This document shows, one piece after another, positions 46,200 to 59,579 of a DNA stretch of 60,000 nt. The stretch covers positions 226,001-286,000 of the forward strand of contig WPIO01000072.1 of the NCBI GenBank assembly GCA_009760855.2, in the 5' to 3' direction. This DNA comes from Cristatella mucedo. Lineage: Eukaryota > Bryozoa > Phylactolaemata > Cristatellidae. Numbering within the stretch: position 1 is the stretch's first letter; each line of letters starts with the position of its first letter. Position numbers and translations under genes: made by a program. Below the pieces are notes generated by a model. That model made no database searches, had not been told where the DNA came from, and worked only from the letters and a program-made list of their open reading frames with translations.

Positions 46200-47680
46200 A
46201 TAATATTTTGGGTAGAGATCTTAAATGCTGCATCTAATATTCAAAATGGCTCGGGGGTTGTCTATAGAGCAAGGCAGGGTCAAAATCTGCAGGTGAAATG
46301 CCCAATTATTTTTATCCGTCCTAAGGAGAGCCTCGGCGAATTGCTAGTCGATACCCTTTACCCACATGTTGCACGTTCCTACAGGCATTTTATGCACGTG
46401 CGATCTGATTTTGGTCGCCGAACACCTTTTGTGCGACCATCCTGTGTGGTGACCATCGTCTTACATGAGGCATCACGAACTCTTCTTGCCATCTTGCCTG
46501 CTCTGCTGATCTGTCTCGGCCATTACTCTCAAATTATCAGAGCAACTTGCATGAATGATGCAAAAAAACTTGTACAGAACATCGGGGCTCAAAGATAGCA
46601 GCTTAGCGAAGACGATTCAGATCACACTTTCTAGATGGCCCTGCAGATCCAATCCTGGAGTACATACTGCATCCAGTGCTTTAACGTTAATGCTCCCCCC
46701 ATAAGGACACAATTATTGGGAGTTGTGCTCGGTCACTACAAGATTGATATCAAATTGATATTTCTCTGTTGCGGCTCTTAGCTGTGCTGCTAGCCCACTG
46801 TGGCAGTGGTATTCGATGTCATGCAAGGAACACAGAAAACACTTCATATTTTCTTTGTATTGGGTCAGCCAGTCATCTTATTTTCTTTGATGCATAACAA
46901 TATTTTGCCAATTGGTGGCTGTCCTACGTCAAGTAGTCTTGCCCCATTGCACTGGCCTTTGACTGGCCAGTTTTGCATCCACATTTCGTGCCTGGTCGGT
47001 CATTGCAAATTTCATGCAGGAAAGGCCAATACTAGCAGGAAGGGCCAATACTCCATTATCAAGCCTGAAGTGGTATTGATGATGCCACAGCTCACCAGAT
47101 AAATCACCGACTGCTCAACTTCTAGTTTCTGGCCTGTGCACGTATGGTTCCATTAAAACCTGCCCACTGCATACAGTCAAGATGTCCTCATTCTAGAGTG
47201 GAATGAGCTCAAGGCTTGATTACTGGCTGCGCCAATCACGGCCTATTCCATCAACTTCCTTCATGCTCCGTCTGCTGAGTACTTCCCGCATTTGTATCCT
47301 TTATCGCATCCTTTCCTCAACCGGTGCCTGCTTGCCTGCTCACATTGCCCTTGCTTGATGCAACGACCAGATTCGAGCAGCAGCAGCAGTATCTAAGCCG
47401 TCCGATGTCAGCTTCAATGAGACTAGGCTGACACATTAGAATTCCTTTGCCCCACAGCACGACAAGACTTATGGGTGCTGTCTCTTTCCCACCCTCTTAC
47501 CTCACAGGCATCCCCCGAATACACCCATCAACATTAATCTCTGGCTGCAGATACCGTTCGTGCTTTTTGGGGCTTTTGTCAACTGCTGGACCCTGCTTGA
47601 GCATTCCTTTAGGTGCTGCTTGGGCAACAAAAGTAGGCAGCAGCCGAGCACAGTGACAGCAGCCATGACAACACAAAAAC
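46200..47680. other. Unassigned sequence, intronic if the glycoprotein gene is real
   Basis: Contains a 101-codon plus frame at 46293-46598 without supported identity. No repeat family recognised. Confidence 0.35.
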
Positions 47681-47740
47681 AGCAGCAAGGCAGCACCAGC
47701 AAGGCAGCACCAGCAAGACAGCACCAGCAAGGCAGCGGCA
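47681..47740. repeat. Tandem repeat, ~15-bp unit, about four copies
   Basis: The unit ggcagcaccagcaa(g) is repeated with single changes in a Gln/Ala/Ser-codon-like stretch, just 3' of the exon at 47768-47890 in minus-strand sense. Confidence 0.85.
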
Positions 47741-47767
47741 GTAGCAGTATAGATTCTTTAGTCATAC

Positions 47768-47890
47768 CCTTATCTGTCTGCAGGGCCTCATCGGCGTGCT
47801 CGTGGCCATACGTGAAGGCAATGCTGTCACTGCTAGCAAATGCCCCATTGGTGTTATTATTAAATGATTTTGCTAGTCTGTCGACGACAC
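47768..47890 (-). CDS. Putative internal exon of the glycoprotein gene
   Basis: Seen: a strong acceptor ttctttatttatag| (AG at 47892-47891), 2 bases, 40 codons and 1 base, then the donor AAGG|GTATGA. The peptide VDRLAKSFNNNTNGAFASSD then SIAFTYGHEHADEALQTDK contains an N-glycosylation sequon (NNT). The exit phase fits the exon at 42404. No domain was recognised; the length (123 nt) is typical of an internal exon. Confidence 0.5.
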
Positions 47891-48298
47891 CTATAAATAA
47901 AGAAGCAGCATAGCTGTGGCCAATTTCGGGGTGCAGCTGGTATACCCTCACTATAACTCGTGATGTACCTCGTGATGCCACGGTTCAGCGACCGAAGTGA
48001 GAAAGGAGAGAACCAATAGCTGGCAAGAGATTTCTCACGGACCCTCGCCTGCTGCTACATTTCCAGCAACTGCTGCTATGCTGCACAATGTCACTAGTTT
48101 TCTAGTCGGCATGCGCTTCTGTAACACGGTTCCAGTCAGGCTTTTTCAGGTGGCGTGCAGCGTCGGCTGAGCAACGAGTCCTCTGTGTACTCGTTGACGC
48201 AGCTCTATGAAACTACGATATACAGATGTTACGGCTGTTGCTTTGAACTTTGACCACAGGTCAGAGGGCAACATTGGCACCCGATAAGGGAGCAAGCG

Positions 48299-48299
<1 letters not shown>

Positions 48300-48346
<47 letters not shown>
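48300..48346. repeat. (CA)n microsatellite
   Basis: About 47 bp of CA with one cg start. Confidence 0.97.
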
Positions 48347-48347
<1 letters not shown>

Positions 48348-49450
48348 ATGCCCAGTGTACGTCCAGGTCACGCATCTGGCCTCCATATGCAGAGCCAAGA
48401 AGGCTGCGTGAAGGCCGTTATAGTGTGCCCAAAGCAATTGTCTGCCCCAAAAGCCTTCACCTCATACAGCACTTAAAAAGTATGAGGTAATGCAGATCAG
48501 GCCAGCCGGTGTGACTATGATTAGGTCAGAAACTACATTAGGAGCAGAGTTGTCGCTGTGTGGCCAAAGAACAGCTGAACTTCAAGCAGATGACTTAGCT
48601 CTTCCTGATGCCTCGACAGGACGTGCACAGCTGCTAGATGCTGATATGTGGCATTTCAGCTGGGTAGAAAGCAACTAAATCTCTGTGCTTTGCATGCATC
48701 GGTGTGAATATGCTGGCTTCTTTCGAATGTGGGCCCACCTCGGTTCGGTTCGCGATAGGATCACGTGGAAGAATTTTTTCTTGGATTATAAGACCAACCG
48801 AGCAGTCACATTTATGGCAAACTGTGTAGGCGAAATGGTGTTTTCCGAAACCACGCTAAAAGAGAATGATACCAGATCAGCCTAGGGAGAGCCAGAGAGA
48901 TCCTTTGTAGGCTATTACGACGGTGACAACACTAAATCTGGAGGGAGTATGAGCGATATACTGGCCACGAAACGAGCAGTCTGAATAAACTGTGTAGCTT
49001 GTTATTTGCTGGGTTATCTGCTTGTTATTTGCTGGCGGCTGCGAGGCCTCCTCTAGTCATGTTCGGAGGTCGGAGGTCGGAGTTCGGAGGTCGGCCTCCG
49101 AGAGGCCAAATGACAGTGTGGTCTTGGGGCTGGGTGCCAAGAATGAGTTTCGCAGGGAGGCCTCGGGGCTGGGACGTACTGTCGGCAGGAGGCATCACTG
49201 CTGTGTGGAGGGGGTGCACGACCCGTTTGTTTTGCTACGAGGGCTCAGCTCGAGTTCCTTGTCAATATACGAGCTATTTGCTGCAAATATGCAACTCTTT
49301 AAGCTTGTCAAAAATCAGGTGGACGTTGAAGACGACAGCCAAATTGCAAGCACCGGGCCATTGTCTCACAACAGCTCCACCGATTAACGGCTCAAAGTCC
49401 CTGTGTCTTAAAGCTACGACCCTGAAGCTCCATTTTTATCATCCCTAGAT
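48347..49450. other. Unassigned sequence
   Basis: Includes a short tandem of ggaggtc words (~49064-49095) ending in a small inverted repeat (cggcctccgagaggcc). Open frames over it lack support. Confidence 0.4.
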
Positions 49451-49454
49451 CTTA

Positions 49455-49765
49455 GCAAGTTGGCTGACATCCAGGACTAAATGTCTGTGAGACAGGCTGC
49501 GATCTTTTCAACTGCTGCAGTCGATTACCAGGGTTGAATGATAAATAGAGCTGGGTGTCGCCTGAGGACAGAGGACAGGACATAGACTCATTGGAAATCC
49601 TCCAGAGAGGGAGCTGCGTTATGTGGCAAGCTCTCGACATAGACTGTACTCGGGTGGACAGGTGCGACTCACTCTGGCCAGATCGATGCTCGCTGGCTCT
49701 GCCGTAAGAATTCTCGATCAGCTGCTTCAAAAGACATCGACCAGTCATGCAGAACGAACCAAAGC
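49455..49765 (-). mobile_element. LINE-B RT fragment
   Basis: The minus strand reads LLKQLIENSYGRASE and SQSESHLSTRVQSMS-like, then GDTQLYLSFNPGNR, the region at and after the RT ADD box (the box itself is altered). Confidence 0.7.
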
Positions 49766-50274
49766 GGGCATTTGCCTAACCCTTGCACTGAGGATATCAT
49801 TTGTCGAACCGTGCGTGAAGTGGTGACCCAGTAGGATGCCATGCCTTAAAATCTAAGCTGGGGTTTTCTGTGTGGGTCATCGTTTTTCATGTGCCCCAAA
49901 AATCCGGAATCTTAACCCAAAAAAAGCAAAGGGTTTGAACAGGGCAGCCAATTGGCCTGACTCGCATGATTCAATTTTCGGCTTTTTTTTTACCGAGAAT
50001 CGTTCGAGGGTATGACTAGGCCACAACACTAAACGAACGAGGCATTGAAAATATGAGCAATTGCCGAGCAGCATTCTTCCATAACGAGCGCACGTGAGGA
50101 GCTGGAATAGGGGCAGCTAGTTGTAAGGTTTTTCTGCTTTAGAAATAATCGTTAACGCGTCTTTATAGTCGTTAACTTAAAAACTGGTGGAAACCATAAA
50201 CATTACTCACTAAGGAAAAACTTGGCGACTCACATAACGGTGCAAACGATGAAGATGGAAATAAGGCGAGAATC

Positions 50275-50460
50275 TTAGAGATTTTGTCTCGGAGTGGACA
50301 GGTATGACTCGCTCTGGCCAGCATCTTGCTCGCTGTCCCTGTCGCAGGATGTCATTGTGAACTGCAGCAAAAGCCACCGTAGATTCGAGCCGAACCAATT
50401 CTTTGCATGGCAGAGAATGGTTTGCTGGCACGCGGAGTGCAGTGGGGTACACGACCGCTA
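50275..50460 (-). mobile_element. LINE-B RT fragment, second short piece
   Basis: gtggacaggtatgactcgct and flanks match the block at 49655-49690 (cggacaggtgcgactcactc-type), so a second decayed copy of the same RT section. Confidence 0.55.
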
Positions 50461-50799
50461 GATATTGACAAGCTGATAGCTCATGGCATTTTAAAGTTGC
50501 AAAGTGTCTGCCTAGACATTGTTGCTAACGATAAGTGAAAAAGAAAGATTTAGTATTTTTATGACCGGCTCTTTATTGAAGGTATGGAGGTAATTGTTAA
50601 ATAATCGAGCTAATGACTAGCTTCAACTTGCTTGCTTGAAATGGCGTTGAAATCCTGCCTTTACTCTGTACATTTTCTAGACTTGCATTAGTAAAAAGAG
50701 TTTCTCTTTAACTAGTTCACCCATAATACATTTAAGGAAGCATCCTCCCAACAGCATTTTGATTGCTGCTCTTTCCTTAAGAGTTTCACATGTGACTTA

Positions 50800-52650
50800 A
50801 TAATAATAATGATAATAAGAAGAAGTTTGCATAGCACCCTTAGAGAACTAAATTTCTTTCTAGGCACTTTACATATGTCTGGAAGGAAGCAAGTCAATTG
50901 GTTAGCGATACCATACACAGTGTCAGGACCCATGAGTACACGAAGGACAACTCACACCGACCAGGAAAATGCTGTGAGGAACAGGTTCGCTTTTTTGGCT
51001 CCTTTTTAAACGTTCTATCAGGGAATGTCGTGACTTCAGTCGAGAGACAGTTCCGGGCATTAGGAGCACACAAGCTAAAGAAACGGTCACAAAGAAATTG
51101 AGGTCACTAAGAGGCAAAGCTAAACGACTTACGTCAGAAGAGCAGGTGAACGATGCCTAACCGGATTGAGAAATATTTCGAATAGATAGGCTAGATTGAG
51201 AGAATGGAGGGACCTAAAAGTGAGGGGGAAAACCTTTGAAGTCGGTAAGCTTCTGGATGGGAAGGCTGTGATGATAGGTGAGAAGTGCTATCATGTAGCA
51301 GTTGCAACGTTCACGACAGGCAAGCCTAGCTGCAGAGTTTGGCACAATAGCTAGCATCTTATTGCTAAGGGCTGCCGAACTGCTAATAACTACAGAAGTC
51401 AAGACAGGATGTCACAAATGCACACACCAACTTGGTCATGATATCCCTGTACAAGCAGGCCTGCAATAGTACATACATAGCTGACTCTACATATATACTT
51501 TAGCAGAAAGTTTGCAGACTTGACTGCGGAGCTGTGGTAGTCTTCTGGTGTAAGGTCACTTTGGAAAAGGACAGCCAGATTGCATGTGCTGATTCTATAG
51601 GAGATATGCTGGTGAACCTATTTTTAGTGATTTTTCCCATTTCTGACTAACTCCAGATTTGCCTATAACTAGCAAATTAGTTTGAACGTCATTTAATTTG
51701 GAAAATTGTGTTGCCATCGAAGTGCAAATGTCAGCAATACGTTCAGCACGCGAGTTAAGAGAGTTTGACATGCTAAAAGGCAGGGATGGATCAAAGCACA
51801 AGGTGCAGCTGTGTTTCCTCAACATAATAATGAAAGCTAGATTATGCTGGGCGATTGCATTGGCAAGAGGAAGTGCATACATTGTGAACAGAAGTTGACC
51901 GAGCATAGATCTCTGAGGTAACCTGTACTTAAGAGGCTCCTCGGGTGATTAGTGCCCATTGAAATCAATGCTCTGAAGTTTGCCTCTGACATAGTACCTA
52001 CACCATGCTAGTGCAGTGCCAATGATGTCTAGGCGAGTTGAGAGGCACTCGAGTAAGACTAATAGATCAATCGTATCATGCTACCGAAAGATCCAGCAAA
52101 ATAAGCAGAGACTAAACCTAAGTCTGCATTCCTGAGAAGGTCGTAATGTGTCTGCAGTAATCCTGACTCTGTGCAGTGATTAGCTCCAAAGCTCACCTGG
52201 AACTTACTTGCTACTTTTGAATTTTAGAGATGAGAGTTAAGACGGTCTGCCACTACTCATTCCTGTGTCTTTAATAGGGATAGCAGTAGGAAGACTGAGC
52301 AAAAACTGGTGAAGTTCTCCTGGTCTCTCAAAGAGTAGCCCAACAACAGCCTCTTTGAAACATGCAGCGACAAGAGCTGAGGTTAAGGACATTATCATGT
52401 TGGTTAAGAAAAGAAGCAAGAAAATCTATGCATCTTTTAAGGATAACAGTGAGTATATAGGGTCTAGAGGGCAAGCACTCGTCTTGGATGGGAAGATTAA
52501 CTTCGAAATGAGGTCACCAGTGGCAGGTTTGGAGGTGGACATTGAGGTGCTGCAAGGAATTGAGGGAGCTGATTCCAGAGTGAAAGTTACTAAGGGAGAG
52601 AAGTCCAGTGGGTATGTTACCTTGGGGCTGAGCTACCTGATCTTATCTAT
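50800..52650 (-). mobile_element. LINE-A, long copy 1 of a head-to-tail pair
   Basis: Tail at ~50810-50880. Minus-strand ORF remnants run back through the HLAF-type ADD region (MYALPLANAIAQHNLAF, ~51875) to the pre-RT region at the 5' end: SKTSACPLDPIYSLL, then CFKEAVVGLLFERPG (52360-52310). This matches the L2/CR1 consensus order S-C-P-L-D-P-I-P-T and A-V-V-x-P-L-x-K-K-P. Stops throughout. Confidence 0.85.
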
Positions 52651-52651
52651 A

Positions 52652-54175
52652 ATAATAATAATAATAATAACAAAAATAGTAATAATAATACATTTGATAT
52701 AGCACCCACGGAGAGCTCAATCTCTTTCTAGGTACCTTACATTTGCTGCAAAGGAAGCGTGATCAAATGATTAGTATGCTCAATAACCAACAAGAATAAC
52801 ATGGTTAGTGGCAGCATGCACAGCGTCAGCATGCGTAAGCATATAAAGGCCGAATCACGAGGATCCACAAAATGCTGTAATAAATATATGCGTTTTTAGT
52901 TTCTTTTTATATGTGGACAAGTCAGGAGATGTCGTGACGAAACTCGGGAGTGAGTTCCAGGCTTTGGGAGCATACGAACTAAAGGCACGGTCTCCAAAAG
53001 ATTTGAGGTTTGTACGAGGTATTGGTAAACAATTACATTACAAAAAACTGGTTGTACTATGCTTAGCCTGATGGGGGAGTAGATCTGATAGGTAGGCTGG
53101 AGCCAAAGAATGGAGGAACTTAAAAGTGAGTGACAAAACCTTGGAAGTCGATGCGTTGCTTGAGTGGTAGCCAGAGCAGGTCGGCGTGAAGTGGCGAGAT
53201 GTAGCAACTGCGACGCTCACGACAGACAAGCCTAGCTGCAGAGTTTTTCACCAGCTGCAAGCGCCTGAGTGCACAGGCAGGTAGACTAGCAAGCAGTGAG
53301 CTACAGAAGTAAAGACGGGATGTCACAATTGCGTGGACTAATTAGGATGTAGTATTCCTGTCTAAGCAAGTCCGAGTTTTAGCAATGTTATGTGGCTGAA
53401 AGTAAGCAGACTTGACTGTGGAGAGCTGATGTGGTCGTCTCATGAGAGGTCACTTTGGAACATGACACGTAGATTTCGTGCAGTTTCAACGGAAGATATG
53501 CTCGCAGAGCCGATTTTGAGGATTGAATTTTCCAATTTCTGAATCACACTTGGTTTGCTCGTAACTAGTAAGTTGGTTTTATCATCATTCAATTTAAGAA
53601 AGTTTGCTACCATCCATGTACGTATGTCATCAATACATGTAGCAAAGGAGTTGAGATATATCAAAGTGCTGGAGGGCTGGGAGGGACCAAGCAGATGTAC
53701 AACTGAGTGTCATCTGAATAGAAGTGAAAGCCTAAATTGTGCCTGTAAATCACATCGGCAAGAGAGTATAAATCGTGAAAGAACGGGACCGAGTTAAGGA
53801 AACCACGGAGGTACCCCATATTTCAGAGGTTCCTCTGGTGATCTTTGTCCAATCACATAAATACTCTGGAGTTTCTCACTGAGACAGGACCTGAACCATT
53901 GCAATGCAGTACTATTGATGCCCAGGAGCAGGAGTGATGAGAGGGGATCAAGAAGGACTTGGTGATCGACAGCATCAAAAGCTGCCGAAAGATCGAGCAA
54001 AACAAGCAGAGAGACTCTACCTAAGTCTTCATTCCTAAGTAGGTCGTTATACACCCGAAGCAATGCTGCCTCTGTGGTGTGATTATCTCTAAAACCAGAC
54101 TGGAACCTACTAGCAAGGTTTGAGGTTCGATATATGAGTTCATTTGCCATATTGATAAAGATGTAAGAGAAGCAA
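52652..54175 (-). mobile_element. LINE-A, long copy 2 of a head-to-tail pair
   Basis: (AAT)n and tail at 52652-52760, then UTR and ORF. The minus strand reads TEAALLRVYNDLLRNEDLGR, LLVLLDLSAAFDAVDHQVLL (RT domain A, ~54010-53950), ALQWFRSCLSEKLQSI (~53880) and RTWMVANFLKLNDDKTNLLV (~53620-53560). It is the best domain-A copy in the window. 5' truncated near 54175. Confidence 0.88.
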
Positions 54176-54179
54176 TCTT

Positions 54180-55050
54180 CTAGTTCGTTACAAGAATCGC
54201 TAGGTAAGGCGCTGACTTAATCAATCGTAATCAAATCAGACAGCCATGTCCATGTCCCCATCTCTTTGGTTTTGCCAGAGACTGCTCCTCAGAGATACAG
54301 GCAAGGCACACTTTTCTGTTCCCTTAAAAGCTTCAGGCTAATTATGCTAAGTTCACATGGACAAACGAACGCTGAGGAAGCCAGAATGAAGGGCTAAGAG
54401 CTCGGTCTCACATGCACGTGTGCGCTGCCGTTGAAGAAATCGTGACAAGCAATCATTTAAAAGGCACCCTTTCAAGTAGTGGTCCCGACTAGCAAACGGG
54501 TGCCACCTGGGCCTGCATGGTTGTGTCACGCTAAACTAAGAACAACACCTGCAGACGATCTTGAATTATCAACTAATCAGACGGCTCTATAATGCAGTAG
54601 TACCGTGCACAGTTTATAACTTTAAAACTATCGGCTCACTTTTAAAGAGCTGTGTTTACAGCCCAGCCTCGCGATGGCTGCCCAAACAATCTCGGCCGGC
54701 TCCACCGAGATGAGGAACGAGCAGAGGGAAGGAAGCTGGAGTAAAGCGAGTGTCCAGGTGACCGGTTCCCTGACACTCTGTCAGCTTCGACTGCACTAGA
54801 GATTTGGCCAGCATCACACGACGGAACGTAAGGAGACAAGTGTGTCCCAGGGCGAATTCACGTTTCATTTGCTTAGAAAGGGATGGCGATGGACACTCTT
54901 GCAGGACCTAGACCATGGGACTCATTTCCAAAATTCACATTGCAACCATTTCTCCGAATTTCACGTCAAACAAACGTCAAAGAGACCGCCTATATGACAG
55001 CACTGTCGCTCGTACTCATACACTCTATACTGTCACACTGAACCACAAGG
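54180..55050. other. Unassigned sequence
   Basis: No exon or repeat family supported. Confidence 0.4.
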
Positions 55051-55054
55051 CACA

Positions 55055-55350
55055 CCATGAATTATGAGTATTCTATTAATGAATTATGAGACGATTGTAA
55101 GTGTATTATTACAGTAAATAATTAATGGTGAGTAGATCGTGTGTAGATTGTAGGTAGATTATGAGTAGATTATATGTAGATTGTAAGTAGAGTATATAGA
55201 AACTATGAGTAGATTATATATGAATTATGAGTAGTTTATAAGTAGAGTATGTTTTTGATTATAAATGAATTATGAGTAGATTATAGGTAGACTATGAGTA
55301 GCAAATACATGAATTGGGTAGATTTTAAGTCGATTTAAGATCAATTATAT
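55055..55350. repeat. Degenerate A/T-rich minisatellite, unit about 11-12 bp
   Basis: Words of the type atgagtagatt, gtgtagattgt and atgaattatgag recur over about 300 bp with no other composition. LINE-A tails follow directly. Confidence 0.8.
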
Positions 55351-55361
55351 GTGCAATGATG

Positions 55362-55500
55362 CAAATGTAAAGCGCCTAGAAAGAGATTGAGTTATCTGAG
55401 GGCGCTTGATTAAGTGCATTATTAGTATTATTATTATTAAATGTCAAGTGCCTAGAAAAAGATTAAACTTCTCTAAGGATGCTATAAAAATGTATTATTA
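55362..55500 (+). mobile_element. Two LINE-A-type tails in tandem
   Basis: First aaatgtaaagcgcctagaaa to (ATT)n at ~55440, then aaatgtcaagtgcctagaaa to tattattatg at ~55500. Each is only the terminal ~65-75 bp. Confidence 0.75.
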
Positions 55501-55509
55501 TGTAGTATG

Positions 55510-55935
55510 TCCTTTGTACAAAGCTTAACTGCTGAACCAAGTTTCCGTCTCCTCGTGCCCTCATAATCTTCTCAGGAGAATGCAACAGCTGTTTCATTCT
55601 TTCACTTAACCAAAGACCTTAGGTGGTAGAAGCTGTTGCTCCTACATTGAGGAAGTCACTCCACAATTCGTACGAAACGACATCTTCTCTACTGTTGCCT
55701 ACTCGATATCCTTTCCTGCTGTCCAGCGCTGCTACTCCCATGCCTTCCACACTTTCTCGGCTTTCTTCCTCCTGGCTCATCTGTGCTTCTCACTTTCTCT
55801 TCGTTTGCTTGAGACGAGGTCTTTTTACTACAAAATGCACATTAAAAGTCGCTTAGGCTTATTAGAGTTCCCTAGAGAAACTCTTCGCAACAACACCCAC
55901 CTGGTCTTCATGGCTTGATGTAGTAACAGACGGAG
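55510..55935 (+). mobile_element. LINE-B 3' end
   Basis: Resembles the LINE-B C-terminal region in order (cttaactgctgaaccaagtt through cacccacctggtcttcatgg and agtaacagacggagatg). Moderately diverged. Confidence 0.75.
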
Positions 55936-56008
55936 ATGCACACGAACGCATGCATGCACGCACGCACGGGCTTGCACACACAGGCACACATGCACGTGCT
56001 CGCACACG

Positions 56009-56051
<43 letters not shown>

Positions 56052-56052
56052 G
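55936..56052. repeat. Compound (CA)/(CG)-rich and (TA)n microsatellite
   Basis: cacacgaacgc-type words, then (CA)n to about 56040 and (TA)5. Confidence 0.92.
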
Positions 56053-56124
56053 CACAAACAGACACATATCACACATACGTGTAAATGTAGATTACAAGAT
56101 GTGAATCTACCTTGTCATAGGGTG

Positions 56125-56335
56125 ATCACTTTGGATCACTTTGGAAATAACTTTGGAAAAGATTCCTTTGGAACAAGACAGCCGGTTTTGCAAAGATGCT
56201 ACGGGAGATAGGCTGGCCGAGCCCGTACTGATGGATTAGGTTAGCCGGTTTCCTCGTGAAATTAGGTTTGCCAATAAACTGTCGATTAGAAGGGAGTTTG
56301 CAAGCCAAGTGTGAACCTTTGCTAAGCGCCTCGCG
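56125..56335 (-). mobile_element. LINE-A ORF fragment
   Basis: tcactttggaacaagacagc-like and agatgctacgggagatagg blocks match reversed LINE-A just after the ADD box (compare 53450-53530). Confidence 0.6.
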
Positions 56336-56554
56336 GGGACACGAACTCACTCTGACGCACGCAGGCAGTACGTGTGCCGGGGGTGTGTAGCTTCTATTTA
56401 GAGTTTTGACTCAGCGAGAAACTCGTTTGCCAAACTCTGGTATGCGGTCCGTTGTATAGAGCACAGGTAGGCTGACGGGCCAGTGACCGACCAGCTGACT
56501 GCACTGAACCAAGAACTTGGCCGACCCTCGGACAGGGCATGCTAGAGCAGAATA

Positions 56555-57037
56555 TTGGCTCTCGTGACCAATCGTAAATGCTCTGCAGCACAGAGCATGC
56601 TTTTGGCTGTTCCCGTGGCCATAGCAGAAAGCACTGCAGGTTCCTTAATCCTGTGGCTGCAACTCGACTTTCGAACTCGACTTTCGGCAGGGTCTTCTGC
56701 TGGCCAGGTGATACTATCTATCACCGAGCGACTGTGTAGACACGTAAATGGGGAGCCTCCACCTGTGAATATTGACCGGGCAATAATTTTATTAGAACCA
56801 GCATTGAAGCTGCTTGGTGAAGGAAGCTTGCAGAGTGTGAGGGGTGGGGTGATTCGGAAAATGGCGATGGCTTTTCCAATGACAGGTAGAGGAAAAAATA
56901 AAATAAAGTTTTTCAGAAAGTATTTTAGCTTGACTCAGGGAAAGCCTCGACCAAATACTTGGGGCGGTTGCTATTGGCACATAAAGAAGGGAGCCGAGAT
57001 CGGGAACCATGAAGCCTGCGCTGCTAATGGCTCGTGA
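56555..57037 (+). other. 160-codon open frame without ATG support
   Basis: Open frame with a helix-like stretch NIDRAIILLEPALKLLGEGS and a basic part GRGKNKIKFFRKYFS. Its first codon is not ATG. No family or splice evidence; may be chance or a relic. Confidence 0.2.
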
Positions 57038-57219
57038 TATGTAACAGTTCCGGAATGTCACTTGTCCGACTAGGGTGCAGGGGACAGAACGCAGCTCGAC
57101 TCCAACGACAAAATAGGGATATTAAAGACCTTATTAACCAGAGCTCTCGGCAGTCAGATTAGGACACTCCAACCGACTTAGCCATGCCAAAAATGCCAAG
57201 TCAGCTCGAGGAGGAAACC

Positions 57220-58520
<1,301 letters not shown>

Positions 58521-58523
58521 ACA

Positions 58524-59018
58524 ATGCCGAGTCCCACTCCTCGGCGGGCGGCAGGAACCGAGGTGAGCAGCAGACCAACCGATTGGCGGCCTGACGAAGG
58601 CAGCATCCATCCAGCGTCCGCTCACCTTTGTCTGATGGATCCAATCGGGCGCCAGCCATCGCTTGGCCCTAGCGATTGTTTTGCCCCGAAGCCACTGAAC
58701 TGTCTGCACACACGCTGCAATGACGGCATCTTCTTTCCGGTTAAATCCTTCAGCCCGGACGGAAGTGCGGCTCAGCCTCCCTCAACGACTGTCGATTGTC
58801 TCGAAAACAAGATTTCGGTCATCAGCGCTAGGGTGCAGACGCCCAGACGTCCAGACGTCCACTTGAAAGCTGCTTTGCAGCAGCCGCCGGAAGAGAAGCA
58901 TGCTCCCAAAGCCTGGAACTCCCTGCCGACCTGCGCCAGAACATCCCCCGACCTGACCACATTTAAAAAGAACTTAAAAACACACCTATTTAGGACAGCA
59001 TTTAGTGGGTCCATGTGA
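58524..59018 (+). pseudogene. Open frame fusing unique sequence to the LINE-A C-terminus
   Basis: An ATG at 58524 (context acaATGCCG) opens 164 codons. The first ~124 (MPSPTPRRAAGTEVSSRP onwards) are unique, Pro/Ser/Arg-rich and GC-rich. From about 58898 the frame enters LINE-A coding in the correct frame: APKAWNSLPTCARTSPDL and KKNLKTHLFRTAFSGSM, then its natural stop. A single event (LINE insertion) created the joint. Whether it is expressed is unknown. Confidence 0.4.
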
Positions 59019-59258
59019 TTCGTCCTTCACGTGCTTATGCGTGCTGACACTGTTCATGCTGCCACTAACCACATTTGCATGCTGACACTGGGCATGTCAC
59101 CCCTGATCATGTTATTCATTTTGTTTGTTTTTAAAGCATGATTTTACTTACCATTCAATTGCATTTCCCTTTGCAGCAAATGGAAAGCGCCTAGAAAGAG
59201 ATTAAGTTCTCTGAGGGCGCTTTATCAAGTACATTATTATTATTATTATTATTAAGCA
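58897..59258 (+). mobile_element. LINE-A 3' end, near consensus
   Basis: The last 40 codons are intact, then a full 3' UTR and tail (ggaaagcgcctagaaagaga) and (ATT)n. Little decay, probably one of the youngest copies here. Confidence 0.9.
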
Positions 59259-59364
59259 TCCAGTCTCGCTATATCGGTTACGCGAATGGAGATACTGCCG
59301 CGCCCATGGCCAGCCGTTGGTGGCTCACGCCCAGGGATAACTAGCGGCTTTTAATGTACTCCTT

Positions 59365-59430
59365 TGGGGGGGCAATGCGAGGATCGAGCATCGGGGGGGG
59401 GGGGGTGGGGAAGGGATGGGTGGGAGGTGG
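59365..59430. repeat. G-rich tract
   Basis: Several G runs including one of about 13, with spacing that could permit a G-quadruplex on the plus strand. Confidence 0.85.
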
Positions 59431-59579
59431 GTTCCAGCTCGCACTGCGAACCCTAAGTCGGTCTGTTCCCTTCAGCATGATATACTTACGTGCTGCCGCC
59501 GGGTCAGCCCCTTTTACTACGTCAACCGGCACTTTCCGTGAGGGTAATGCTGCCTGCGAGCACGCGAGCGCGAACACGC

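Noticed and set aside
56555-57037. Candidate gene of 160 codons
   Set aside because: Kept only as a low-confidence note: no ATG start, no family, no splice evidence.
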